The notes beneath the pieces are model-generated. The model worked only from the letters and a program-made list of their open reading frames with translations. It was not told the origin of the DNA and made no database searches. 48,614 bases of DNA from a bacterium. GTDB lineage: Bacteria; CAIWAD01. Location: NCBI GenBank assembly GCA_030429345.1, contig JAUIFJ010000012.1:83898-132511 (forward strand), read 5' to 3'. The translations under genes and the position numbers were made by a program. Shown in pieces: positions 8,381 to 15,788 of this stretch (position 1 is its first letter; every line of letters starts with the position of its first letter).

Positions 8381-9636
8381 TCCAGCCGGCTCAGGCTGAA
8401 AGTGAAGGGCTGGCCGTCCCACTGGAAACCGTCGACGACCGCGTAATACATTCCGGCGGGATAGTCGCCGCTGATCGTCTCGCTGCTGCCGATCAGCCAG
8501 GGCATGGCCAGGCAGTCTGCTGGATCACAGCTGCCGAGCAGGACCAGGTCCAGCTGCTCGCTGTCGCTGGAACTCAGCTCCAGGTGCAGGGGACCACCGG
8601 GATGATCGATGGCAAAGATCACTTCCGGCGCGGTCTCGCCCGTGAAGCAGTAGCCGCTCCACAGGTTGCCGTTCTGCGAATCGGCACTGGAGCCGTTGAC
8701 GGTCTCGCCCAGCGCCAGCGGCAGGGCGGAGGCGCAGGGGTCCAGGTCGCCGGGACAGGTCACATCCAGCTCGAAGGTGAAGGGGGCGCCGTTCCAGTTG
8801 TAGGCGTCGACGACCACGTAATACGTGCCGGCCGCGTAGTTGCCCGAGATCGACTCGCTGCTGCCGACCAGCCAGGGCATGGCCAGGCAGTCCGCCGGAT
8901 CACAACTGCCGAGCAGGACCAGGTCCAGCTGCTCGCTGTCTGTCGAACTCAGCTCTAGCGAAAGAAAGCCGCCCGGGTGCTCGAGGGAATAGATCACCTC
9001 GGCACCGCTCTCGCCGCTGAAGCAGTAGCTGGTCCAGGTGTTGCCGTTCTGCGAATCGGCACTGGACCCCGTCATGGTCTCGCCGCAGGTCAGCGGAATG
9101 GCGTTCTCGCAGAAGTCCTGGCTGCCCAGGCACTGCACATCCAGGGTATAGCTGAAGGGAACTCCGTCCCAGAAATAGGCGTCGACGACCACGTAGTAGG
9201 TGCCGGCAGCGTAGTCGCCGGAAATCGTCTCGAAACTGCCGACCAGCCAGGGCATGGCCAGGCAATCCGCCGGATCACAGCTGCCGAGCAGCACCAGGTC
9301 CAGCTGTGCGCTGTCCGGGCTGTCGAGGGTAATGCTGAGCAGCCCGCCGGGGTGGTCGATCACATGCAGCACCTCCGGCGCCGTTTCGCCGGAGAAGCAG
9401 TAGGCCTCCCAGAGGTTGCCGTTCTGGGAATCGGCCGAACTGCCGGTGTAGACCTCGTTGCAGGCCAGTGGAATCGCCAGGTCGCAGGCCGTCTGCTGGT
9501 CGCGGGAGCCGGAGTCCGCAATGGCGTCTCCGCTGTGGGTCTGCATCTGGCCGTTTTGCACCGGCGCCGACTGGCTGGCGGCATGCAGGGAGCTGGCCAG
9601 TAGCCCGAGACAGAGCGGAGTCAGGAAATGGGTCAT
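8086..9636 (-). CDS. Secreted three-repeat beta-sandwich protein with sorting domain
   Basis: A 516-residue exported protein with a signal peptide at 1-20 (LLASSLHAAS). It has three tandem domains of about 118 residues (51-169, 176-294, 301-416). Each has GSSADSQNG, a YCFSGE/YCFTGE stretch, DHPGG or EHPGG, LDLVLLGSCDPADCLAMPW and an AGTYYVVVDAY-like strand, resembling pre-peptidase C-terminal (PPC) beta-sandwich domains. Residues 421-516 form the FlgD-like sorting domain, almost identical to that of the neighbouring lamin-tail protein. The ATG at 9636 has an AGAGGACC Shine-Dalgarno region. No catalytic motif is seen; it is probably a surface or binding protein. A paralogue lies at 13295-15001. 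Confidence 0.87.
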   Translation of the reverse strand: MTHFLTPLCLGLLASSLHAASQSAPVQNGQMQTHSGDAIADSGSRDQQTACDLAIPLACNEVYTGSSADSQNGNLWEAYCFSGETAPEVLHVIDHPGGLLSITLDSPDSAQLDLVLLGSCDPADCLAMPWLVGSFETISGDYAAGTYYVVVDAYFWDGVPFSYTLDVQCLGSQDFCENAIPLTCGETMTGSSADSQNGNTWTSYCFSGESGAEVIYSLEHPGGFLSLELSSTDSEQLDLVLLGSCDPADCLAMPWLVGSSESISGNYAAGTYYVVVDAYNWNGAPFTFELDVTCPGDLDPCASALPLALGETVNGSSADSQNGNLWSGYCFTGETAPEVIFAIDHPGGPLHLELSSSDSEQLDLVLLGSCDPADCLAMPWLIGSSETISGDYPAGMYYAVVDGFQWDGQPFTFSLSRLDSPTADARDLPRAFALQAPVPNPFNPATTLAFTLPETGTVSLAIYDLQGRLVSQLIDGMLAGGEHEAVFHAAGRPSGLYIARLQTESGHSARKMMLVK

Positions 9637-9927
9637 GAGGTCCTCTTCAGGATGAGTGAGTGGGAATCTGCTGTTGATGCATTGTTCAAGCCGGGTACTA
9701 TTGAAAGAAATGGCAGGAATCGAAGCAAGCGAAGAATGAAGCTGCAGCTGAAGATCCAGACCGCGACCAACGACCAGCCGAATACAAGCGATCCCTGGCG
9801 GGGAGGCATTACGCTTCTTCTAGACACATTTTACAGAATCAGCTTCCGAGCTGGCATTGCCGAAGGCACTTCTCTATTCTTCGGTGCTAACACAGCAGTT
9901 CACAGTACAAGCAACGATCAGGACACC
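9637..9927. other. Divergent intergenic promoter region
   Basis: About 290 bp between divergent secreted-protein genes, more AT-rich than its surroundings. It carries TTCAAT...CGGCTTGAAC reading toward the minus-strand gene, a motif also present upstream of the paralogue at 15001. No gene is seen. Confidence 0.5.
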
Positions 9928-11847
9928 ATGCAAAACCACGGTACCCGTTTTCCCGGCCTGCAGGCTCTCTCTGCTTTCTTCCTGCTGGCACTCTTTGCGG
10001 GCTCTCCCGCTCATGCCCAGACCCGCGACATCACGGACCTGCAGATCACGGCCCAGGGCGATTCCCTGCGCCTGGAATGGGAGGAGCAGGCAGGCGTGCC
10101 GAAGATCAGCTATTCAGCGGAACCCCACGGCGTATACGGAATCGTCCCAGACGCCACCACCTGGACCAACGGCCAGCGCCGCTTTGCCAGCTTCCCGGCG
10201 GACACGGCGGGCATCGGCTTCTTTCGGGTCAGCGTCAACCAGCCGCCGGTCGCCAGCCTGCCCCAGGGGCCGCTGCTGGTCGAGCTGGGCCAGCTGCTGC
10301 AGATTCCGGCGGGAGGATCAGACCCGGACGGGGACCCTCTGAGCTACCGCTGGGAGAGCGTGGATCACGCGCCTCAGTTCGGTGACACGCTGAGCCTGCC
10401 CACGCCGAGCGATGACGGCGTGATCTGGTCCTTTGCCCTCTACGCCAGCGACGGACTGCAGGAGAGCGCCCCGGCGCAGGTCGAGGTGCGCGTGGTCCAG
10501 CCCGTGCTCGACGGCTGGTGCGTGGCTCCCTGGGGAGACGACGGCAACCCGGGCACTCCCCTGCTGCCCAAGGCCACCGTCGGGTTGGCCGTCGAACAGG
10601 CGCCGGGCAGCCGCGTCTACGTGGCCGAGGGCGAGTACGAGGGCTTTCTGGTCAGCCAGCTTCCGGGTCTGGTGCTCAAGGGCGGCTATTCACAGGACTT
10701 CCTGCACCGCCATCCCGAGAACAGCCAGACGATTTTCAACAGCCAACAGACCCTCACGGGTGCCCGCATTCGAATCGACTCCAGCGACGGGGCCCACCTG
10801 TCGGGGATACAGATATTGGGCGGGAACCCGGCCCTTGGCCTGGCTTTCAGCGACGATCTGTTCCTCGAAGACCTGGTCCTCGAATCGGACCCAGGCAGCA
10901 ACGGCCAGCATGGCTTTCCGGGGATCAACGGGAACAACGGCGGCAACGCCCAGAATGGACGACCCGGCTGCGAGGATGGCAGCGGTCCCTTCTGCGAGAG
11001 CTGCTCGCGCCCGTCAGGTGGACTTGGCGGCTCGGGCTATTACTATGGCGGGCGCGGGGGCCATGGCGGCCACGGATCAGGTTCCGGGTACAATGGCATT
11101 GATGGCGGTGGCCCCTTTGGCGGCCCAGGATCCGGCGGAGCCTCGGGCCAGAACGCCAGCCGGGGCTATGCCGGCGGTGACGGCGCAAACGGGGACAACG
11201 GGGCCCAGGGGCTCCAGGGCAGCTGGAACCCGCTCTCGACGACCCTGCAGGTCTACGTCGGCGGCAATGGCACGCGCGGAGACGGAGGCGCCGGCGGGGG
11301 CGGCGGTGGGGGCGGCGGCGGCGGCACCAGTGGCTGCGACAGCTACGGCAGCTCCGGCGGCGGCGGTGGCGGGGGAGGCTATCCCGGCTATGGCGGAACC
11401 GGTGGCGAGGGGGGACAGGCCAGCATCGGCCTGCGGCTGCGCGAATGTTCCAACGTGACCCTCTTCGCCCAGATCACCGTCGGCAGCGGCGGCCAGGGCG
11501 GCAATGGTGGCCAGGGAGGCAGCGGCGGTACTGGGGGCAACTACGGGAATGGCGGCGCCTACGGCGGCAGTGGCGAACAAGACGACGCCGGAAACGGAGC
11601 GCGCGGCGGCGAAGGCGGTGATGGCGGCAACGGGGGCTGGGGCGGCAACGGCGCCGGCGGGCCGGCGGTCGGCATCCTGACCAACAACGCCGAGCCATCG
11701 AGCGGCGCGGTCCAGGTCAACCTGCCGGCCCCGGCCCCCGGAGGCAGCAACGGTGGCGGCACGGGCCTGCCCGGCGCGACCCTTGCCCTGCTGAACGTGA
11801 GCAACCCGACGGCCGTGCCTTCCGGGCTGGACCTGCAGGTGCGCTAG
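9928..11847 (+). CDS. Secreted glycine-rich protein
   Basis: A 639-residue protein with a clear signal peptide (about 1-30, ending AHAQ). Residues ~95-190 resemble an Ig/cadherin-like domain (PPVASL, GGSDPDGDPLSYRW). Residues ~195-330 look like the start of a parallel beta-helix with a choice-of-anchor flavour (DDGNPGTP, GSRVYVAEGEY). Residues ~330-600 are glycine-rich, with runs of Gly and repeats such as GGQGGNGG, similar in composition to PE-PGRS or collagen-like surface proteins. No sorting domain is present. The ATG at 9928 was chosen because the signal peptide begins there; the upstream part of the long frame runs through the intergenic region. An intrinsic terminator follows 27 bp after the stop. 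Function unknown; cell-surface or matrix role inferred. Confidence 0.8.
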   Translation: MQNHGTRFPGLQALSAFFLLALFAGSPAHAQTRDITDLQITAQGDSLRLEWEEQAGVPKISYSAEPHGVYGIVPDATTWTNGQRRFASFPADTAGIGFFRVSVNQPPVASLPQGPLLVELGQLLQIPAGGSDPDGDPLSYRWESVDHAPQFGDTLSLPTPSDDGVIWSFALYASDGLQESAPAQVEVRVVQPVLDGWCVAPWGDDGNPGTPLLPKATVGLAVEQAPGSRVYVAEGEYEGFLVSQLPGLVLKGGYSQDFLHRHPENSQTIFNSQQTLTGARIRIDSSDGAHLSGIQILGGNPALGLAFSDDLFLEDLVLESDPGSNGQHGFPGINGNNGGNAQNGRPGCEDGSGPFCESCSRPSGGLGGSGYYYGGRGGHGGHGSGSGYNGIDGGGPFGGPGSGGASGQNASRGYAGGDGANGDNGAQGLQGSWNPLSTTLQVYVGGNGTRGDGGAGGGGGGGGGGGTSGCDSYGSSGGGGGGGGYPGYGGTGGEGGQASIGLRLRECSNVTLFAQITVGSGGQGGNGGQGGSGGTGGNYGNGGAYGGSGEQDDAGNGARGGEGGDGGNGGWGGNGAGGPAVGILTNNAEPSSGAVQVNLPAPAPGGSNGGGTGLPGATLALLNVSNPTAVPSGLDLQVR

Positions 11848-11873
11848 CAGCTGCCAGCAACCGTAGAGCAACT

Positions 11874-11907
11874 GGCCCCGCCGCGTGATTCGCGGCGGGG
11901 CCTTTCT
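11874..11907 (+). terminator. Intrinsic terminator of glycine-rich protein gene
   Basis: Perfect 12-bp GC stem (11874-11885 with 11891-11902), 5-nt loop, followed by TTTCTGT. Confidence 0.85.
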
Positions 11908-11948
11908 GTCTGTGTCTCACAGGAACGGACTCCAGGAGTGCCCGAGGC

Positions 11949-13133
11949 TCAGGGCTGCAGGACCGTCTCGAGCATCGCCGCCGTATACGGGCCGTCGGCC
12001 TGGCGGGAACGGCTCGCCAACTGCCGCCAGGCCTGAAAGACCGGCACGGGGCTATGCGCATACAGCAGGTAGCCGCAGGGGTAGACGGCGGCGAAGTCGC
12101 CCTCGCCGACGGCCGCTTTCAGGGAGCGTCCTTCCAGCGCCCTCTCGCAGGCCGAGGCCATCGAAACGCTGAATGCCGCCGAGTCGGCCTCGCTCCAGAT
12201 GCCGGCTCGCGTCAAGGCCGAGACGGCCTTGGCCTCGGCGCCGCCCTCGTGGATCCAGGGGAGATGCGAGGCAAAGGGCGTGTCGAGGCTCTGTTCTTGC
12301 CAGAGGTGAGCCAGCTCGTGGGCGATTAGCTTCTGCAGCCCCTGTTTCAGGGAGGGCTGCTCCTCCAGCAGGTCGCGGCCCTGGAAATGCATCATAAACT
12401 GCCCGGCCAGAGCACCGCCCTTGATCGAGTAGCCTTCGGCAGCGTGCAGCATGCCAGCGGCGAAGAGAGCCAGGGGACGATCGGTCAGCTCCAGTTGAAG
12501 TTCGTTCCTGTAGACGGCAGAAGCGGCAGGGGCGACCTGCTCCACCGTGTCGAGGATCCACGCCGGTAGGGCCGGGTCGATCAGAAGCCGCAAGCCGTTG
12601 TGCTCCCTGGGCTCCTGAGGCCCGAAGAAGGCGTAGGCGGGATCGCCGAAGGCCGGCAACGCGGGAAGTAGTGTCAGGTCGCCTTCCAGGCCATCCAGTA
12701 CGAAGGAGCACTCGAGCAGTTGCCAACCCTGCTCCGTCTTCGCTTCTCCCCAGAGGTGGCCCAGGAAGAGGGCCCGGCCACCGTCGGAAAAGCGCGCCAC
12801 CGGCATATAGGTGTCCGCCTCGAAGGAGCTGTCGCTGGCGAAGAGCACACTGAAACTGTTGCGCGCCTTGCCTGAAAGGAGCAGTTTCCCGGCTCCTTCC
12901 CCTTCCTCGAAAACGCATCCGGGCGTTTCCAGGAGCCATCCATCGCTGCGGAATGCGCCCGCGCGTGTCACGAACTGCAGGGCTTCGACGGAATTCTCGA
13001 ATCTGTAGAGGACGCGCCAGCGATCCTCATCCAGCCTTGCGACCTGGATTTCGGCCCTCACTTTCGCGGCCCCGACTTCACCCGTACAGGCAAGCACCGC
13101 CAGAAACAGGATCCTCACCATCCACTTGGCCAT
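11949..13133 (-). CDS. Exported zinc metallopeptidase (gluzincin type)
   Basis: A 394-residue protein. The N-terminus has a signal peptide ending LAVLAC, a near-lipobox, so it may be a lipoprotein. Zinc-site residues are His272-Glu273 and His276 (HELAH), with Glu296 twenty residues on in WIHEGGAEA, the arrangement of M1/M61-type gluzincins. The first 180 residues look like a beta domain as in M61-like peptidases. No sorting domain. It converges on the glycine-rich gene and is monocistronic. The family is clear at the motif level; the substrate is unknown. Confidence 0.82.
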   Translation of the reverse strand: MAKWMVRILFLAVLACTGEVGAAKVRAEIQVARLDEDRWRVLYRFENSVEALQFVTRAGAFRSDGWLLETPGCVFEEGEGAGKLLLSGKARNSFSVLFASDSSFEADTYMPVARFSDGGRALFLGHLWGEAKTEQGWQLLECSFVLDGLEGDLTLLPALPAFGDPAYAFFGPQEPREHNGLRLLIDPALPAWILDTVEQVAPAASAVYRNELQLELTDRPLALFAAGMLHAAEGYSIKGGALAGQFMMHFQGRDLLEEQPSLKQGLQKLIAHELAHLWQEQSLDTPFASHLPWIHEGGAEAKAVSALTRAGIWSEADSAAFSVSMASACERALEGRSLKAAVGEGDFAAVYPCGYLLYAHSPVPVFQAWRQLASRSRQADGPYTAAMLETVLQP

Positions 13134-13245
13134 GTACCTCGCACTCCTCTTTCTTGAATGCCATCAATGATTCTTTGACCGACAAGCCAGGGCATCGTTT
13201 CTGCGGAAACACGGTTTTCCAGGGCGTATCCGGACACATGCCTAG

Positions 13246-13270
13246 CAAAAACGGGCCCCGCAGGGCCCGC
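13246..13270 (-). terminator. Intrinsic terminator of secreted repeat gene
   Basis: Stem CGGGCCC/GGGCCCG (13252-13258 with 13263-13269), 4-nt loop, followed on the minus strand by TTTTTGC. It lies 25 bp past the stop at 13295. Confidence 0.8.
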
Positions 13271-13294
13271 TCGTGATTCATGAAGTGCATGATC

Positions 13295-15001
13295 CTAGTC
13301 GCAGAGATGCAACGCCTGGTAGAAACGGCGTCCCAGTGTGACACCGCCCGTGTGGGTGTAGCTGCCGTCCATGGCATCGACCTCCACCAGCAGGGCGCCC
13401 TCCTCGTAGGCTTCCATGCCGTTGGTGATGCGAAGGGTTCCGGCTACCGGGGTCCAGCTGAGCACGGCACTGGTGCCGACGGTCTCGATGGTGAGCTCGA
13501 CGGCCTCGCAGGGCTGGCTGGTCGTGACACAGAGGTTCAGCTCGTCGAAGAACTCTTCCCCGTTGCCCCACCAGTTGTCGTAGCTCTCGCCGTTGTAGAA
13601 GCTGCTGTACTCCTCGTAGCCGCCGGGGCTGCCGGCGAAGAAGCCCAGGCGATCGTCCATGCCTGCCGGAGCGAAATCCACGCGGATCACATAGTCCTGG
13701 AAGGCCTGGATCTGGTAGCCCAGCGGGGTCATGTCCAGTTCCATGTAGCCGTCCCCAAGAGCGCCGGCATCAAAGTCCAGCGAACCGGCCAGGCTGCCGG
13801 GGTAGTCGCCGGGCGCGGGCTCGTATACGGCAAGGCTCAGGGTGCCATCGTGCTGGGGTTCGCTGTCCGTGTCCACGTGCAGCAGCACCGACTGCAGGGT
13901 GGCGTCGGCCTCGGGAATGAAGAGCTGCAGGTAGCTCAGCGCCGAGCCCATGGGATCGGGCAGGGTGAGCAGCAGGCCCGTGCTTTCGTGGTGGCAGAGG
14001 GCATCCTCGCCCAGGCAGTCGGCACGCAGGGTGAAGGTGAAGGGTTGGCCATCCCACTGGAAGGCGTCGACGACTACGAAATAGCGGCCGGCGGGCCAGA
14101 CGCCGCTGATCGTTTCCGAGCTGCCGATCTGCCAGGGCATGGCCAGGCAGTCTGCTGGATCACAACTGCCGAGCAGGATCAGGTCCAGCTGCCCGGAGTC
14201 CTGGGAATCCAGTTCCAGGCTGAGCAGGCCGCCCGGATGATCGAGTGCGTAGAGCACTTCCGGACCGGACTCGCTGGAATAGCAGTAGTCGCTCCAAAGG
14301 TTGCCGTTCTGGGAATCGGCGCTGGAACCATTGACCGTCTCGCCACAGTTCAGCGGCAGGGCGAATTCGCAGGGATCCAGCTCGCCGGGGCAGGTCACAT
14401 CCAGCTCGAAGGTGAAGGGCTGGCCATTCCAGTTGTAGGCGTCGACGATGACGTAATACGTGCCGGCGTCGTACTCGCCGGAGATCGATTCGCTGCTGCC
14501 GATCAGCCAGGGCATGTCCAGGCAGATCGGCAGCAGAAAATCGTACTCGCCGGAGATCGATTCGCTGCTGCCGATCAGCCAGGGCATGGCCAGGCAGTCG
14601 GCTGGATCACAACTGCCGAGCAGGATCAGGTCCAGCTGTTCACTGTCCGTGCTGTTCAAGGTCAGGTTGAGCAGACCGCCCGGATGGTCGAGCACATGGA
14701 TGATCTCCGGAGCGGACTCGCCGCTGAAACAGTAGGCGGTCCACATGTCCCCGTTCTGCGAATCGGCGCTGCTGCCGTTGTAGACCGCATTGCATGCCAG
14801 CGGAAAGGCCAGATCGCAGCCCTCGCGCTGGTCGCGGGAGGCGGGGGGCAACACGGCCTCGCCGTGATCCGCCTGCAGGGTCGCGTTCGTCAGCAGATGG
14901 TTCCGTGTGGCCTCGGCGGGCATTTCGGCAACCGCAGGCTGCGCCGCCTGCAGCGCGCCGGCGAGCAGGCCGCCGCAGAGGGTGATCATCAATGGGTTCA
15001 T
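13295..15001 (-). CDS. Secreted beta-sandwich repeat protein, no sorting domain
   Basis: A 568-residue exported paralogue of the protein at 8086-9636. The ATG at 15001 begins the signal peptide (MNPLMITLCGGLL) and has GAGGACTCC upstream; the longer start at 15046 adds no signal. Three PPC-like domains with the GSSADSQNG and GSCDPADCLAMPW signatures follow, the first interrupted by a 24-residue in-frame duplication (see 14469-14612). The last ~230 residues hold a different beta-rich domain with a YNGESYDNWWGNG segment and a short Ig/FN-like end. It lacks the sorting domain of its paralogue, so it may be freely secreted. Monocistronic, with its own terminator. Confidence 0.85.
   Translation of the reverse strand: MNPLMITLCGGLLAGALQAAQPAVAEMPAEATRNHLLTNATLQADHGEAVLPPASRDQREGCDLAFPLACNAVYNGSSADSQNGDMWTAYCFSGESAPEIIHVLDHPGGLLNLTLNSTDSEQLDLILLGSCDPADCLAMPWLIGSSESISGEYDFLLPICLDMPWLIGSSESISGEYDAGTYYVIVDAYNWNGQPFTFELDVTCPGELDPCEFALPLNCGETVNGSSADSQNGNLWSDYCYSSESGPEVLYALDHPGGLLSLELDSQDSGQLDLILLGSCDPADCLAMPWQIGSSETISGVWPAGRYFVVVDAFQWDGQPFTFTLRADCLGEDALCHHESTGLLLTLPDPMGSALSYLQLFIPEADATLQSVLLHVDTDSEPQHDGTLSLAVYEPAPGDYPGSLAGSLDFDAGALGDGYMELDMTPLGYQIQAFQDYVIRVDFAPAGMDDRLGFFAGSPGGYEEYSSFYNGESYDNWWGNGEEFFDELNLCVTTSQPCEAVELTIETVGTSAVLSWTPVAGTLRITNGMEAYEEGALLVEVDAMDGSYTHTGGVTLGRRFYQALHLCD
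14469..14612 (-). repeat. 72-bp in-frame tandem duplication
   Basis: Two adjacent 72-bp units (14469-14540, 14541-14612). The first 48 bp are identical and the rest partly diverged. The duplication repeats the segment MPWLIGSSESISGEYD within one domain and adds 24 residues without breaking the frame. Confidence 0.85.
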
Positions 15002-15130
15002 GGAGTCCTCGTGGATGGGTTCGATTCTTCGCTGTCTTTCGTTCAAGCCGACCCTTTAGAACGGAAAGTGCGCCGATTGAAGCAAGGGCTAGCTCTGTCC
15101 AGGGAAGAGGCATGGGATGAGGTGCTGTGT

Positions 15131-15355
15131 CGGCCGCAATCGTCGATCCTGGTGCCTTGACGAAGGGGGATGTGTACTCCGCCTTCGGGATTGACGATTG
15201 CGGAGAGGTCTCTGGGCGGGGGCACAGGGTGTCAGCCGCAATCGTCGATCCTGGTGCCTTGACGAAGGGGGATGTGTAATCCGCCATCGGGATTGACGAT
15301 TGCGGAGAGGCCTCTGGGCGGGGGCAAAGGGTGTCGGCCGCAATCGTCGATCCTA
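15131..15355. repeat. 102-bp tandem repeat of hairpin elements
   Basis: Two full units and a third partial unit at an exact 102-bp period (starts 15131, 15233, 15335). Each full unit contains a 16-bp inverted repeat (CCGCAATCGTCGATCC with its partner GGATTGACGATTGCGG, one G-U pair) around a ~38-nt loop. It sits between the secreted-protein gene promoter and the tRNA-Ser gene. No coding capacity is credible. Confidence 0.85.
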
Positions 15356-15391
15356 TAGGAAAGCGCGCTAGGCGCGCGCACTATCTCTGGG

Positions 15392-15458
15392 CCTCTCCGT
15401 ACGAAAACGAGAAATGGCACACCGACGGTGTGCCATTTCTCGTTTTCGTACGGAGAGG
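15392..15458. repeat. Perfect 33-bp inverted repeat at tRNA-Ser 3' end
   Basis: 15392-15424 is the exact reverse complement of 15426-15458, with one central base. The right arm contains the 7-nt 3' acceptor strand of tRNA-Ser(GCU) plus discriminator and 25 nt of trailer. Symmetry ends exactly at the acceptor-stem boundary. Confidence 0.95.
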
Positions 15459-15537
15459 GAGGGATTCGAACCCTCGGATGGTTTCACCCATCATACCCTT
15501 AGCAGGGGTACGCAATCAGCCGCTCTGCCACCTCTCC
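15451..15537 (-). tRNA. tRNA-Ser(GCU)
   Basis: An 87-nt serine tRNA read on the minus strand. The acceptor is GGAGAGG (15537-15531) paired with CCTCTCC (15458-15452), with discriminator G. The anticodon loop CTGCTAA gives anticodon GCU. It has a long variable arm and a T-loop GTTCGAATC. CCA is not encoded. Its 3' acceptor strand is one end of the 67-bp palindrome. Confidence 0.93.
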
Positions 15538-15567
15538 TGGATTTTTGGTCCCGCCTGTCGGAAATAG

Positions 15568-15650
15568 CGGAGGAAGGGGGACTCGAACCCCCAAGGGCGC
15601 TAACCCGGCGGTTTTCAAGACCGCTGCCTTACCAATTAGACTATTCCTCC
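15568..15650 (-). tRNA. tRNA-Ser(UGA)
   Basis: Read on the minus strand: acceptor GGAGGAA paired with TTCCTCC, discriminator G, anticodon loop CTTGAAA (anticodon UGA), extended variable arm and T-loop GTTCGAGTC. CCA is not encoded. It is 30 bp upstream of tRNA-Ser(GCU) and probably co-transcribed with it. Confidence 0.93.
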
Positions 15651-15662
15651 AGGCAGACCCCG

Positions 15663-15691
15663 AATGTAGAATGCTGTTCTTCAAAAGTCAA
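15663..15691 (-). promoter_or_regulatory. Sigma-70-type promoter of the tRNA-Ser pair
   Basis: On the minus strand, TTGACT (15691-15686), 17-bp spacer, TACATT (15668-15663). The predicted start is a few bases before the tRNA 5' end at 15650. Confidence 0.65.
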
Positions 15692-15788
15692 AGGGCTGCC
15701 CGATTCCCTTGCATTGAAACCCGCTTGCCTGTTCCTTCGTATCTTCGACGCGGAGGGCGACGGGGCCCTCCGGCAACAGCGGCTATTC

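Noticed and set aside
15131-15355. CRISPR array from tandem repeats
   Set aside because: Repeats are contiguous 102-bp units without unique spacers, and no cas genes are present.
15414-15788. Glycosyltransferase start upstream of 15789
   Set aside because: It would run antisense through two tRNA-Ser genes.
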